Shown here: piece after piece, positions 23,083 through 33,822 of the stretch | Layout of the letters: each line of letters begins with the position of its first letter | How positions within the stretch are numbered: position 1 is the first letter of the stretch | Source of the DNA: Brachypterus glaber | Taxonomy: Eukaryota; Arthropoda; Insecta; Coleoptera; Kateretidae | Length of the DNA stretch: 64,000 nt | Direction: 5' to 3' | Assembly (NCBI GenBank): GCA_958510825.1 | Contig: OY294049.1 | Coordinates: 21,891,293 to 21,955,292, forward strand | Made by a program: the position numbers and the translations under genes | Notes under the pieces: model-generated | The model's input: the letters and a program-made list of their open reading frames with translations, nothing else | Told to the model about the DNA's origin: nothing | Database searches by the model: none

Positions 23083-23750
23083 ATAGTATATTCTATAACT
23101 AGTATGGAATAGACAATATTCCGAGCGAGCGGAAAGTTTGTCATACGAGCCGATAGGCGAGTATGACGGTCCCGTGAGCACGGATTGACTATTCCATACG
23201 TGTTGTAGACTATACTTTTTCTTCGACTGCAAATATGAAACACTGTGTGGCTTTAAACTGAAGGCTAGGTTAAAAACAATGTTTTTTGTGACTCGACATT
23301 GTAAATGCAACAAAACACATATTCTTAAATAAAGCAGTTAATGTATTTAATAATTTTATCAATTCAGTAGTTAAAAAAGATTTTTATTTAATTTTAGCAC
23401 ATATTTACAAAATATAATGCAAAAATTAAAGGTTATGTCAAATTGGTTATGACAGATATCAGGTTTAAATATTTAACAATCGATGGAGCAGTTTTAATTT
23501 TTTGAACTAAAGTGATAAAAAACTGGTCAAATATTAATAAAAACTAATAAACTTTATGTAATTTTAACGCAAAACTTTAAATTACATTAAATTATTCAAT
23601 ATTTCATGGTAAAATAAATATGTTTTTGCTAATTTTGCTACAGTTTTCTTTACTTTTATAAACAAGACCGTATCTAGAGCTAGAATTGATTCATTCTGTG
23701 TTTGAAAAGTGTGTGTATTTGCTTACATTCTAAAGCAGTCGTAGAAAAAG
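23083..23750 (-). repeat. Right arm of 4-kb inverted duplication
   Basis: Complement of 19721-20436, about 90% similar by eye with small indels. The minus-strand ORF at 22984-23313 mirrors the plus-strand ORF at 20181-20444. Confidence 0.75.
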
Positions 23751-23812
23751 TATTGAATCTTTCAAATACTTATCAGTTTTTAGACATTTAATCTGTTTCC
23801 ATTTGCCATATT

Positions 23813-23938
23813 TTATTTTATGGTACGTTCAAATAAGCTGCTTCCGGTTATCTCCAGAGGATTGCGAGGTACTTCCGTAACGACCTTTCCTATATCATCA
23901 TCTTCGATGTTCACAGGATGGCTTTCTATCCCGTTCGG
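23813..23938 (-). CDS. Possible coding exon, unidentified (41 codons)
   Basis: The minus strand reads 41 codons to a TAA stop. The peptide includes SHPVNIEDDDIGKVV and TEVPRNPLEITGSSLFER, balanced in charge and quite unlike the Lys/Phe/Asn-rich chance ORFs elsewhere. The segment is clearly GC-richer than its flanks and lies outside recognised repeats. There is no start codon and no convincing splice acceptor, so it would be a terminal exon of a gene or a relic. I do not recognise the family. Confidence 0.3.
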   Translation of the reverse strand, partial: PNGIESHPVNIEDDDIGKVVTEVPRNPLEITGSSLFERTIK

Positions 23939-24803
23939 TTAATGTGAATTCTTAAGGCTTTTTTATTTCTTTACTTAACTTTGTCGATTTACAAAAATAT
24001 ATCTACCGCAGTATACCGATGAGATTTGCTTAATTTAATATGTATGAGGATTAACCCAAAGCACGTTTTTTTCTTTAAATATTCTCTATTCACTGGAGTC
24101 TGCATTAGGGTGGTCCGTTTTTTAAGCTAGATTCTGAGTGATTGTAAAATTAACAATAATCATTAATAAATGTATAAAAAAATGTCCATTATAGACTAAA
24201 ATAAATAGTCTTTAGATAAAAATTTTGTCTTCGATTGAACATTTTGGAACCCGAGACAACTTAAGTTATTGAATACAAGTTGTTACCGTAAAACATAAGG
24301 TTGTTCTGTTATTGTTAATTTAATAACTTAGGGTTCCGTATATAGAATATTGTATTTAGTACTTTTACAAATTCTTAGTGTAGTTGTTAGCGTCTCTTTC
24401 TAAATTTCTACTTTTCTTTATCGTTCTTCATTGCTCTTTCTCATTCTTTCTATTTCCTCTATCTTCCTTTTTTACTATATTCCTAGGTTTCTCGCTTTTT
24501 TTCTTCTAATTAACCATATTATTTTTTAAAACAGACTTATTATTATTATATACACTTCATATTGAAACCAAAACATTTTCTTTAGTCTCAAGGTACTTGA
24601 AGAGAAATATTAGTAAGTACTTTACATTATCATAATTTTAAAATTATTCCATTTAGCGCTGCTTTAATCTAACATAGCCTTATCTTAAGTGACTAAAAGA
24701 AATGTTGAACAATTAATCTTGTAAAATTATTTAGTGCTTTGACATTTTATGTCTTAATCCAATGATCATTTTGGAAAAACAGGTGCCCGGGCAATGTGGC
24801 GCA

Positions 24804-24830
24804 TATAAAAAGCACTCGTGAAATTTCAGT
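24804..24830 (+). promoter_or_regulatory. Candidate TATA + initiator core promoter
   Basis: TATAAAA at 24804-24810 is followed 24 bases later by an arthropod-type initiator TTCAGT (A at 24828), with TATAAAAAGC context typical of insect TATA promoters. The ~40 bp upstream are unusually GC-rich (GTGCCCGGGCAATGTGGCGC). No long ORF follows directly; the nearest candidate coding exon is at 26263. Confidence 0.35.
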
Positions 24831-25175
24831 ATAAACCTAAGACCAGCGATATCAATCAAATTAAGTGTGAGACTTCATTGCAGTGTATTTTATATTCAAA
24901 CCAATGGAAAATAAGAAATAAATTTAAAGGCAACATTTACATAAATACATATTCTGATTTGGCTAAAGCTTTATAAATATACATTTGGATCTTATTGGTT
25001 CACATTGAATTAAATATTTAAATATTCTGCAACTCCCGAGATTTTGTTTGCATTACTGATATCCAAATAAGAATGTTGTTTGGAAATATACAAAATATTC
25101 TATATTTTGCAGTTGCACACAGGTAATCCTACAGACTTGCTGCAAAATGCATCACTTTTTCTCCTTATAAAACAA
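24831..25175. other. Possible transcribed leader, no ORF
   Basis: Non-repetitive AT-rich sequence downstream of the candidate promoter. GACTTCATTGCAGTGT looks like a leader or splice-acceptor-like context, but I cannot define an exon. Confidence 0.25.
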
Positions 25176-25179
25176 TATA

Positions 25180-25660
25180 AAGTACGTGTCTAAAGTAACC
25201 CCACCCCCCTTAACTTTTGAACCGCTTAATATATCAACTTGAAATTTGGACTATAACACAACGTAAATTATTTTTTGCTGTATATTTTACGGTTTTAGGG
25301 GGTTTAATGGAGGCCTGCAATCCTGATTACACGTGTCAGATTATTTTAAAGCTTATAAAATTATTTAATTGACCATATATTTTTTATTTCCTAAAATATT
25401 TTTTTGGGGTTAAAAATGTTCAAAATGGAAATTTTACTCTAAAATTTCTTTAATAAATCTGAAGATTTTTTTTTATTAATTAACTTCATGATAAAAAATC
25501 AACGTAAATTATACTTTTAAACTAATTTTAAACTATATTAATAAAAATTTAAAAAAAATGTAAGAAAATCGCATTTTTTAGAAAAATTAAAATTTAACAC
25601 CTTCAAAAAAAAAATATATTAAAAAATGAATTACCCCTCCTATTATATCTTATAAAAATA
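25180..25660 (+). repeat. Family C partial copy
   Basis: It begins near AAAGTAACCCCACCCCCCTTAA with AACTTTTGAACCGCTTAATA and TATCAACTTGAAATTTGGA, matching the left end at 33823 and the interior at 12780-12970. The distal end is lost. Confidence 0.6.
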
Positions 25661-26262
25661 TAAAATATTTGGGTTTGGATGGCATTCAAGTGTTTCAAAT
25701 TTTAAGTTAATCGGATTAAAAATTAACGGATGGCGGACTTTTGACTGTAATAATATTTAAATTTAAATTCGCAGCAAAAAAAGTTTAAATAAAAAATTAA
25801 ACGACCCATTTTATTGATGAATTTTGTAGTATAGAGCGTACTGAGCAAAAGAAAACCAGAATTAAAATAATCCTTAGAGATCTTTTTGAGAAAAATCGGA
25901 TTTTAATTGTTTATATATTCTTTCAGTGTATGGTTAATTTAGAGATATTGAACGAGTTTATTATTTTGAGGTATATGCAAAGAGTCTAAGCAATAAACAT
26001 TTAAATTTCTTTATTCTATAAATAGTTTTTGTTTATTGTTTCTTCTTATAACATAATCAAATTCAACTGAAATTTAATACATGAACAAAAACTTTATAAT
26101 AATGCAAAAACCCGCATCCCCTTTATTTTAGTAACATGTTTGTGGACGTTTCCCTGTAGGGGAACGTAGAGGTAGACGCAATTAAAATATAACTTTATAA
26201 TAATAACATGTTATTATCATATAGTGTTAACACTGAGTGTTTCAAATTGAAAGTCCAAGTAT

Positions 26263-26463
26263 ATGCTTGCAGTAAAAATTGTTGCTCTAATATTAGTCGT
26301 TACCACGATAGAATCCATTAATTTAAGAAATGTAAGGAAAACAGGCCTGTTTTTAAACGGTTATTGCCCCAAAACCGTTGAGCACCAGAGGGTACGACAA
26401 GCTATTTTTGTTAAGCGGTCTTTCTATCTTAAAAATAACCTTGTTTCAATTTTTTTTGTGTAG
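26263..26463 (+). CDS. Possible exon with signal peptide, unidentified
   Basis: This 66-codon ORF starts MLAVKIVALILVVTTIES, a good match to a secretory signal: a lysine, a 13-residue hydrophobic core and a small residue before the likely cleavage. The mature part contains LFLNGYCPKTVEHQRVRQ. A possible splice donor, CAGAGG followed by GTACGA, at about 26390 would end the exon after EHQR. One cysteine and the GYCP motif are loosely reminiscent of the lipocalin N terminus, but this is weak. It lies 1.4 kb after the candidate promoter, in the least repetitive part of the window. It could also be chance. Confidence 0.3.
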   Translation: MLAVKIVALILVVTTIESINLRNVRKTGLFLNGYCPKTVEHQRVRQAIFVKRSFYLKNNLVSIFFV

Positions 26464-26940
26464 AAAGAAAAAATATATCATTATGAAATTTTGTAGGTAT
26501 GTTTATTTATATTTAAAGAATACAAAAAAAAATTGATTTTTAAAGTGGCAATATATTTTTTTTGAGAAAAACTGGTTGCAATAAAAAAAACGGTATATTA
26601 TTCAGTATTGAAGTCGCTATAGCCTGAACAAAAAATAACAAAATGGCGGTGTTGTATGAAATGTTTGAAAATATTTGAAAAATGTCCGCCATTTTGTTAT
26701 TTTATGGCCAAAATTTTTTCAATGTTCGGGCTATAGCGACTTCAGTATTGAATAATATTCCGTTTTGTTTTTTTTTTCAGTCGATCCAAGTGACCGGAAT
26801 CATGGCGACCACCGTTTTTTGACGCTTAAAAAAAAAATTATAGCCAAAAAATGGCAGTTGAAAAATCCATAATTTTTTTTGCATTCTTTGAATATAAACA
26901 TACCTACAAAATTTCACAATGATATCTTTTTTCTTTCTAT
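26461..26940. mobile_element. Foldback element (480 bp)
   Basis: Termini TAGAAAGAAAAAATATATC and the complement at about 26922-26940. Arms share GTAGGTATGTTTATATTT, CAATACTGAAGTCGCTATAGC and AACAAAATGGCGG around a ~40-base loop. The right arm has a ~35-bp GTGACCGGAATCATGGCG insertion relative to the left. Confidence 0.7.
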
Positions 26941-27364
26941 ATAAAAAAAAAATGTTTAAAAAAAGATTTTTTTTGTAAAATTTGAAGGTAGACTACTTAG
27001 GGAAATTTAGAACTACAACATTTCATCAAGACTTCGGCCAAATCCTCGCAAAAGCATTTTCTTTATTAAATGTACGGAGCCCTTCAAAAAAAAAAATAAT
27101 TCTCTACATATTTTGGATCGTCCTACCCTGTATTATTGAGGGATGTTTTATGCTGGTAGCGCTTGTTATCGGGGAAGATCAAGTTTATTATATTCTCTCT
27201 GGTAATTCGTTTTAAATTGTTTGTCTTACCCTCGAAGTTAATTTAATATTCTTTTATATGCGACTGAAATATAAAAAGGATAAATTATACTATGCTGTTT
27301 AATCTAGTGTCAATAAATGGCGTTAGCAGGAGCATCAAAATAATTATCCGATATTAGAATATAC

Positions 27365-27545
27365 CGGGTCAGTTTTATTTATGTCCACCACCAAAATTAA
27401 TAAATTTCATATTTATGTGTATGAATAAAAAAAAAACGTTTTTATTCGATTGATTCTAAAAGCGACACTTTTTGTTCATGTTTTACGGGCGAAAAGTTGA
27501 ACTAGGGCCAAAAATTTTTTTTGCCCGCTATTTTTGTTTTTAAAA
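27365..27545 (+). repeat. Family G end fragment
   Basis: ACCGGGTCAGTTTTATTTAT, then GTCCACCACCAAAATTA, repeats the end found at about 46875. The following GATTGATTCTAAAAGCGACAC resembles 11460-11500. Only one end is present. Confidence 0.5.
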
Positions 27546-27599
27546 ATAAATCAATTTAATACCCTTCTGCGACTTCACTGTGGTATTTAGATATGCTAT

Positions 27600-27715
27600 T
27601 TAGTTAAAGAACTGTATTTTTAACTGTTGTTAATGTGACTTGTCCTATGTTATTTGTAATGATCTTTGGATAAATAAACTTCTTATTCTTATTCTTATTA
27701 AAACTTGTTATTTTT
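27600..27715 (+). mobile_element. Possible non-LTR 3' tail
   Basis: TTTGTAATGATCTTTGGATA, then AATAAA, followed by CTTATT-type hexamers repeated about four times. This is the usual look of a jockey/CR1-type 3' UTR and simple-repeat tail. No RT coding sequence is attached. Confidence 0.35.
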
Positions 27716-28305
27716 AAGCTTTTTAAAAGAAGATGCTTTACCTTTACTGTAATATTTATAAAGAAATATGACCTTATGGTCACTTTTGGTCTTGAACTAA
27801 CTGTTCTTTTTGGTCAGATATACTTATTATAATCATTTCATACAAAATAAAAATTTCTTCTATAATATAACCTCAAAATATATGTTAACCGATTAATCTG
27901 TATTCATCCAAAACACAAAATAGAAAATTTCAATTGTAAAATCAATTTCAATATTTATAATATTCATAGGAAGGTTTCAGAAGTATTAATATTTTCATAA
28001 CAGACACATTTTAAAAGAAATTGTTCAAAACACCAAGCTAATATGAAAATGAAAACGCAAGCAAAAAAAACGATTCAATTTTATTTGTAGCGATTTGATT
28101 GCACAACAATTTGTCATGAATAACTAGATAAGTAATAAGACAGTAAAAAGAAATATTTTTTCCACTTTAAAATTAAGTATATTTTAATAATTTATTATAA
28201 TTAGTAACAATCTAATAAAAAATATTGTATAATACACGGGCAAAAAGTTAAATTTCGATTTCGTAGGTTTATTACCCTCGGGCTCTATCGGCTATATTAT
28301 TAATG
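27710..28305 (-). repeat. Right arm of second inverted duplication
   Basis: Complement of the 21.6-22.75 kb stretch, lacking the 22090-22510 and 21815-21940 insertions. It therefore records the pre-insertion state. At 28235-28300 the CGGGCAAAAAGTTAAATTTCG and CCCTCGGGC parts of the CpG-apex hairpin survive in part. Confidence 0.65.
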
Positions 28306-28309
28306 AAAA

Positions 28310-28930
28310 TTGTTTTTTTTTCTAATAATACCAAAAAAAAAAGTTAAAAAAACGAAAAAGCTAAAAATCTCTAGTGGCATGTAATGAGGGGGTAGTCTAC
28401 TATCAACAACTAAAAGAAAATTTATGCGGTCATTCCAAAAAACCTAAACATAACAGGGTCGCACTGTGTATAAATCAATATGCATAATTCAGACAATAAA
28501 ATATGAATGTGCTTTAATAAGAGGAAATTGAGCTACTTTAAGTATAAAGAAGCTCAAGAAATAGATTAATGCGAAAGCATAAATTTTATTTAAAAAAAAA
28601 ACAGAATTGGAAAAACTCTGTTTAAGTAGGAAAAAATGAATGAGGCTTAAAAAGTCTGATATAAGTTAGTTTGGAAAGATGGATAATAAAATTAACGCAG
28701 CAAAAAATATGTAAACTTTCGCAAGAAAAGGCTCCACTTTAATATAAATATAGAGAATTACTAAAACAAAAAAGTATTATAATTAAAATCATATTGATTT
28801 AAGCCAAATGTTTAATTTTGTCAGTATTACATTCTAATATGAAACAAAATTTCCGGAAACGCTTCTGAAAAATAAATTGGCCTTTCTAATATATTATTCG
28901 CACAATTTTTTGAGCTTGCCTCGTGCAGAT
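28310..28930. other. No gene seen
   Basis: AT-rich DNA without a recognised repeat or ORF. Confidence 0.45.
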
Positions 28931-28935
28931 ATTCT

Positions 28936-29695
28936 TACACTGACAATTCGTTATAGTAATAAATAATAAAAGTTTTTGCCTATTTGGAATCGCAGGCATC
29001 ATTTGTTATTAATTAAAAATAGTTTTTACAGTAAAAATGCCGTTCTACTGTAGAAGTAAAGCAAAACCGTGATAACATTAATATGTTTTAAGCCTCCAAT
29101 TACGAGATAGAGTTTTCTTTACTTGCATATTTCTTAACACCGTAAGCGTCACATAAATTGAAAGTTCTCGGCTGGGATCGTCACATAATTTTGGGACACT
29201 TTTGCATCACATAACAACAATGAGCCTCGAATTTTGTTGATATCGTAAGCGTCACATATTTGGGACACTTTTTGTGACACTTTTTCGGGAAGGGTAAACC
29301 GCTAACAAAATTTTGTACACCTTTAGGAGGAAATCTTTAAAGATTTCCTCGTGACCTTCAATGATTTCCTCCAAATTTCCTCCAATTTGTACACCTGAAT
29401 TCCTCTGCGGTTTAGCCCTCGCTTTTTCGTAACGGTTCCAGCCCCCTAATCCCCGTCTAAAACATATTAATTAATGATTAGAGCCGAGAACTTTGTTTAT
29501 ATCGTAAGTGACACATATTTTGGGTCACTTTTTGGGGCACTTTTTCGTAACGGTTCCAGCCCCCCGTCTAAAACATATTAATGTAAACATAACAGAACAA
29601 CGTTATTTTGTACTGTAATTAATAACAAATGTTGCCTGGGGTTCCAAATAGGCAAAAACGTTTAGTATTTACTACGGTAACGAATTTTCAGTGTA
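28936..29695. mobile_element. Family T long variant (760 bp)
   Basis: Ends TACACTGACAATTCGTTA and its complement. The arms 28936 to about 29095 and about 29560-29695 share TTTTTGCCTATTTGGAA, GGCATCATTTGTTATTAAT and AACATTAATATGTTTTA. The interior has two to three copies of a CGTAAGCGTCACATATTTGG / GACACTTTTT module and a nested AGGAGGAAATC hairpin at 29331. Confidence 0.7.
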
Positions 29696-29699
29696 CAGT

Positions 29700-30640
29700 A
29701 AATTCAAAAAAATATGACACACAGAAATATACTGGTTCCGTCTGTTTTTTCCATTTGGCTTTTTTGTTCTAAGCTGCCAGGACTATCTGACCATATACTG
29801 TCGATTGCAAAGTAAACTTACGACTAATTCCTTCAAGCACTTCTTACAGCAATTATGAATTTAAGGTTTTAAAAACCTTAAAGTTATCCAATCAAATCTT
29901 AAAACATTGCTATTTTAAACAAACCTTCTATGTTTCTCGATTTGCAAACACTTTTTAAAAACATTCTGTTATAATTATTTGCCTTTGATAAGTAAAAAAA
30001 ATATAACTAAAAGTAATTTTTAAACCACCAATCATAACGCCTTGATCCAATTTTTTACTTAGATAGATTCTGCGCCATGGTTACGCTGCATTTTTGGCAC
30101 ATAGTTGATCCAGAGTGGTTTTCTAAGGCTCTTTGTCAATAATAAATTCGATACTGTTGCGAATTAGCATTAACATTCCCCAAAATATGGGAATAAAATA
30201 TTTCAAACAATCTTTTTAAAATTAAGGTTAATTGTCAAATGATTTGACACTAGAATTTTAAATGTAGCAGTTTAAAATTGCTTGATTTCAATTGGTTGGA
30301 TCTTTTAGAAAAAGTAGCAATAAAACGAAATAATTGGCGCAGTCGATTAAAAAGAAAACTAATTTAACGACGTGCCTTTTTACTGGTATTAGACTTTTTG
30401 AAGCACGTAGAGCATTTGCCTATCACTACTTAGTGTACTTGGTGTGCATGTGCTTGGAAATCTCAAAAAAGGGCAAGACTAAAATTAAGATCCATATTCC
30501 TAACAAATTGGGAACTTTTTCGTGGAAGTACAAATATTTTTAATCTAAATTCGATTTCATATCACCGTCGATTTTCTTTAAATCTTGCTTTAATCCGACG
30601 CCAGTAGCTGGGTGTTATAAAGTTTAAATGTCAATTACTT
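29700..30640. other. No clear gene
   Basis: Non-repetitive, AT-rich. A 69-codon ORF at 30334-30543 (plus) contains GIRLFEARRAFAYHYLVYLV but has no recognised domain. Confidence 0.35.
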
Positions 30641-30647
30641 TAATCCT

Positions 30648-30863
30648 TTGACAAGGAGAATTCCCAAAAGGGATAGCGCTGAAGCGCTGGAGATATTCGA
30701 GCAGTCAGTCAGGCTACGCAAGAATCTAATAAAAAACTTTTCCCCATACATCGTTTATGTTGAAGCGACGATGCATAAATTGAAGTGGCACCTGTATCCT
30801 ATACCCATTGATCTTCTGCTGGCCAGAACAATGTTTTACCCTTTTGAACTTGAAGAATCATAA
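30648..30863 (+). CDS. Unidentified ORF, coding-like composition
   Basis: The reading frame opens at a TTG with no in-frame ATG near it, and ends at TAA after 71 codons. The peptide includes RDSAEALEIFEQSVRLRK and MHKLKWHLYPIPIDLLLART, with good amino-acid balance and more GC than its flanks. That is more gene-like than most ORFs here. No motif allows a family call. It may be a terminal exon or a transposon relic; it ends 43 bases before the inverted-repeat element at 30906. Confidence 0.25.
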   Translation: MTRRIPKRDSAEALEIFEQSVRLRKNLIKNFSPYIVYVEATMHKLKWHLYPIPIDLLLARTMFYPFELEES

Positions 30864-31410
30864 ACTTGTTTCAGATAAAACACATATCGATATAGTTTAT
30901 TTTTTACACTCAGAAAATGTCATTGTAATTTTAATACTAAATGTTATTTGTAAATAAATTTTTGTTATTTATATCGCCACCATTAGTATTTAATACTTTA
31001 CTTCTGATATTAAATACTACAAAGTGTGTATTTTATACAAAATGTCATACTAACATAGAGACCGTGCTGGTACATTTGGATCCCCACGCAAAATGTGTTT
31101 ATTAATACTAGCATGTTATAGTAAAAATTACTGTAACATTTGGTAAAGCATATCACACTTATAGAATGGTATACTTTGAGTTGTTGCTAAGTTGTATTAC
31201 TGATCTAGTTTAAAGTATGTTACAGTATTCATAGAAATTAACATTCGGTAAATAATACCAAAATAATTATTAGTAATAATATAAAGATTGCAACCACACA
31301 CAATTACACACTGACAAAATATCGATCCTTTTTTTACTTTTCTCTGTATTATTACTAATCAAAACTTTATGAAGCCGAAGTTTGCAACGTTTTTTTGCAA
31401 CGAAAATTCA

Positions 31411-31553
31411 AATAGTATATTAAAGTACTAGTTTCATAACATACTTTTTTAGCGCACGAGTACAAGTTTAGAAAACAAGCCGCTTGATGCAAGTTTTCTA
31501 AAGTACTAGTGCGCTAAAAACGCGTTATGGAATAATTGCTTTAATATACTATT
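31411..31553. mobile_element. Family P hairpin MITE, copy 1 (143 bp)
   Basis: Termini AATAGTATATTAAAGTACTA and its complement. Nested stem GAGTACAAGTTTAGAAAAC, with the apex AAGCCGCTTGATGC. The copy at 55603-55962 has the same ends and apex type. The surrounding CAACGTTTTTTTGCA complement extends the palindrome outward. Confidence 0.7.
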
Positions 31554-31861
31554 TGAATTTTCGATGCAAAAAAACGTTGCAAACTTCAGCCTCATAAAAT
31601 TTTGGTATTATTTACCGATTGTTATTTTACTAAATACTGTAACATACTTTAAACTAGATCAATAACACAACAACTACAACTTAAAATATACCAAACTGTG
31701 ATATAATTTACCAAATGTTTTAATAAACACATGTTGCTTGGGGATCCAATTGTACCAGCACGGTCTCTATGTTAGTATGATAATATTTTGTATACAATAC
31801 ACACATTGTAGTATTTAATATAACAAGTAAAGTATTAAATACCAATGGTGGTGGTATAACG

Positions 31862-32095
31862 TCAATCAATATTAGATGAAATGATACACCATTTATTTTA
31901 CTTTAATGGACTGTAATTACTAGGTTTTATTTGATAAATACAATAAGTACAAACATCGCCATTACGGCGTTCTCAAACATCTTCGTTGATCTCTCTTCCT
32001 CCAGCGCCGTGCGCAGCAAACCAACCTTGCAGCGTTGCCGCTGTTACTTTCTTTAAAGTTTTTATTTTTAAAAAACATAAATATAATAAACCACG
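31862..32095. mobile_element. Insertion in the right arm, class unknown
   Basis: The left arm reads continuously through GGTGGCGATATA, but the right arm is split between GGTGGTGGTATA and ACGTGGCGATATA, so about 235 bp were inserted with a probable ~10-bp duplication. The insert has a GC-richer middle (CTCCAGCGCCGTGCGCAGC) and an AT-rich right edge. It could be a SINE-like or MITE insertion. Confidence 0.5.
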
Positions 32096-32179
32096 TGGCG
32101 ATATAAATAAAAAATATGTATTAACAAATAACATTCAGTATTAAAAATACAACGAAATTTTTTTTTGAGTGTATAAGAA

Positions 32180-33820
32180 CACGAATACCTACGAATTTAT
32201 TTTTTGTTTCTTTTGTTTTCTCTTTGCTTTCTCATTCCTTGTAATAAATCTAAGTAATCCAAACAAACAAAAAATTGCAGTAGAAGTTAACTATACCTGA
32301 TTGGGCTGAAATTTTGCAGGATGAGTTTTCTCGTCATATTGGGGATACATCTAGATGGGTATTAAAAAAGATAAATAAAATTCTATTTTGAAACAGTCTA
32401 ATAGCCCACACTAAATAAACGTTATACGTGTTTTTAGTAAGTTTCTTTATTTTTGGCTGATTCTATTTTTAGGAAAAGCATTGTTTTGTCGGTGTTTTTT
32501 TTTGAGCATTTTTTACTTACAATAAAAGGCTTATATGGTTTATAATCTCAGAATAGTATTATCTTGCATTTGACAGCAAGACACCAGTAATAGTGATCCA
32601 CTTTAATGAAGCGAATCCTAGTTCTAGCACGCGTGTGAAAATTAAGTTGTTTTCTGTGTAAGTTTTTGGCCTTTTCGGCCCGGTCACGCCGTAATCCTAG
32701 CTCTGTGTTCTACCGCACGACTGAAAAACATCCATTCCTGGTATAGTCCAGAAGGCAGGTACTTTATTTCAATTTTAAAAATATTTTTTAATAGTATAAT
32801 TTATAGTGAGGCAGAAAATGTTTCATTTTAGCTACATCTACACTGTAAGTATGTACACACGGTAGATCTGAAGCCAAGAAAAAGATCCTGTTAAAATTAA
32901 CTGTTGACGGTCTTGTGTCTTTACAACTTTAGGTATATCTAAAAAATTCTGCAATTTTGCTGTACACCCTCTTATACCAATCTATCCTGCTTAGCAGTAT
33001 ATCAGATAGCAATTCTGTCGATTTTAATACAAGTGGCCGCAGAAATATCGACTGTATTGTATTATCATATATAATTACACAATAGACTGAGAATTATGTG
33101 GGAAAAAATCACTGTTTTCATGAAAATTTGCTGTCTGGAAATAAATACGACCCTGCAGGGTGCCCCTGGATTAATTATTTCCTTTGACAGCAAATTTGAA
33201 TAAAAACTTTTTTCCCGATAATTCGAAGAATCGTGTGTAATTAGCAAGATTATTTTTTAAAGATTTGTAATATGTCAAACCAACTTTTATATTTTTTCAT
33301 TGGAAAATGATATAAATTGGTTTATTACTTATCTTAATATTTTTACAGGCATTTCCTTTAATTTGTTTAATTTAATTTAATTTAATTTTTTAAAATTTTA
33401 AACTAAAACCTTTTTTGTACATTTTTAAATTGCTAATTACTGTTCTTTCAATAGTTCATTCACTTATTGACTAGCGCGGTACCGCGGTAGGCTCATTCAT
33501 ATTAAAAAGTCAACCTAGAAAAACTGTCGTAACATTTTATAAAAAAAATATTTTGTGGTATTTTTTGGTAAATAATAAAATAATAAAAATAATTATAAAT
33601 AGTAATATATTCATATTTAATTATTAATTAGTTTCAGGTATGAAATTTTGTTGTAAAAGAGAAATTCTGAAAAACAAAATACTAAAGCGATTCTTAATAG
33701 AATTTTCTACTGTAGAAAATTCCCGATATAACTTTAATATGACAGGACAGAAATAAATACGTGGTCAGAAATATTGTTAAATGATTGGTTGATAAAAACT
33801 TTAAAATAATCACCAGAAAA
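32180..33820. other. No gene seen
   Basis: 1.6 kb with mixed composition. A GC-richer patch lies at about 32600-32760 (GGCCTTTTCGGCCCGGTCACG), and a short GCGGTACCGC palindrome at about 33478. No ORF or repeat partner was recognised. Confidence 0.4.
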
Positions 33821-33822
33821 TA

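Larger units (their letters stand above)
30906..32173. mobile_element. Inverted-repeat element with two insertions (1.27 kb)
   Basis: Ends TACACTCAGAAAATGT and the complement of TTTTTTTGAGTGTA. The arms, about 380 bp, share GTATTTAATACTTTACTT, CATAGAGACCGTGCTGG, AAACTAGATC and TTACCGAATGTT in inverted order. The centre holds a CpG-apex MITE (31411-31553). The right arm is broken by 31862-32095. No transposase is present. Confidence 0.75.

Noticed and set aside
20181..23313. Two similar ORFs (20181-20444 plus, 22984-23313 minus) as paralogous genes
   Set aside because: They are the same sequence in the two arms of an inverted duplication, contain no protein signature and run through a hairpin.
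26263..26463. Firm assignment to the lipocalin family
   Set aside because: Only a GYCP motif after a signal peptide is visible; the GxW motif and other strands are not found nearby.
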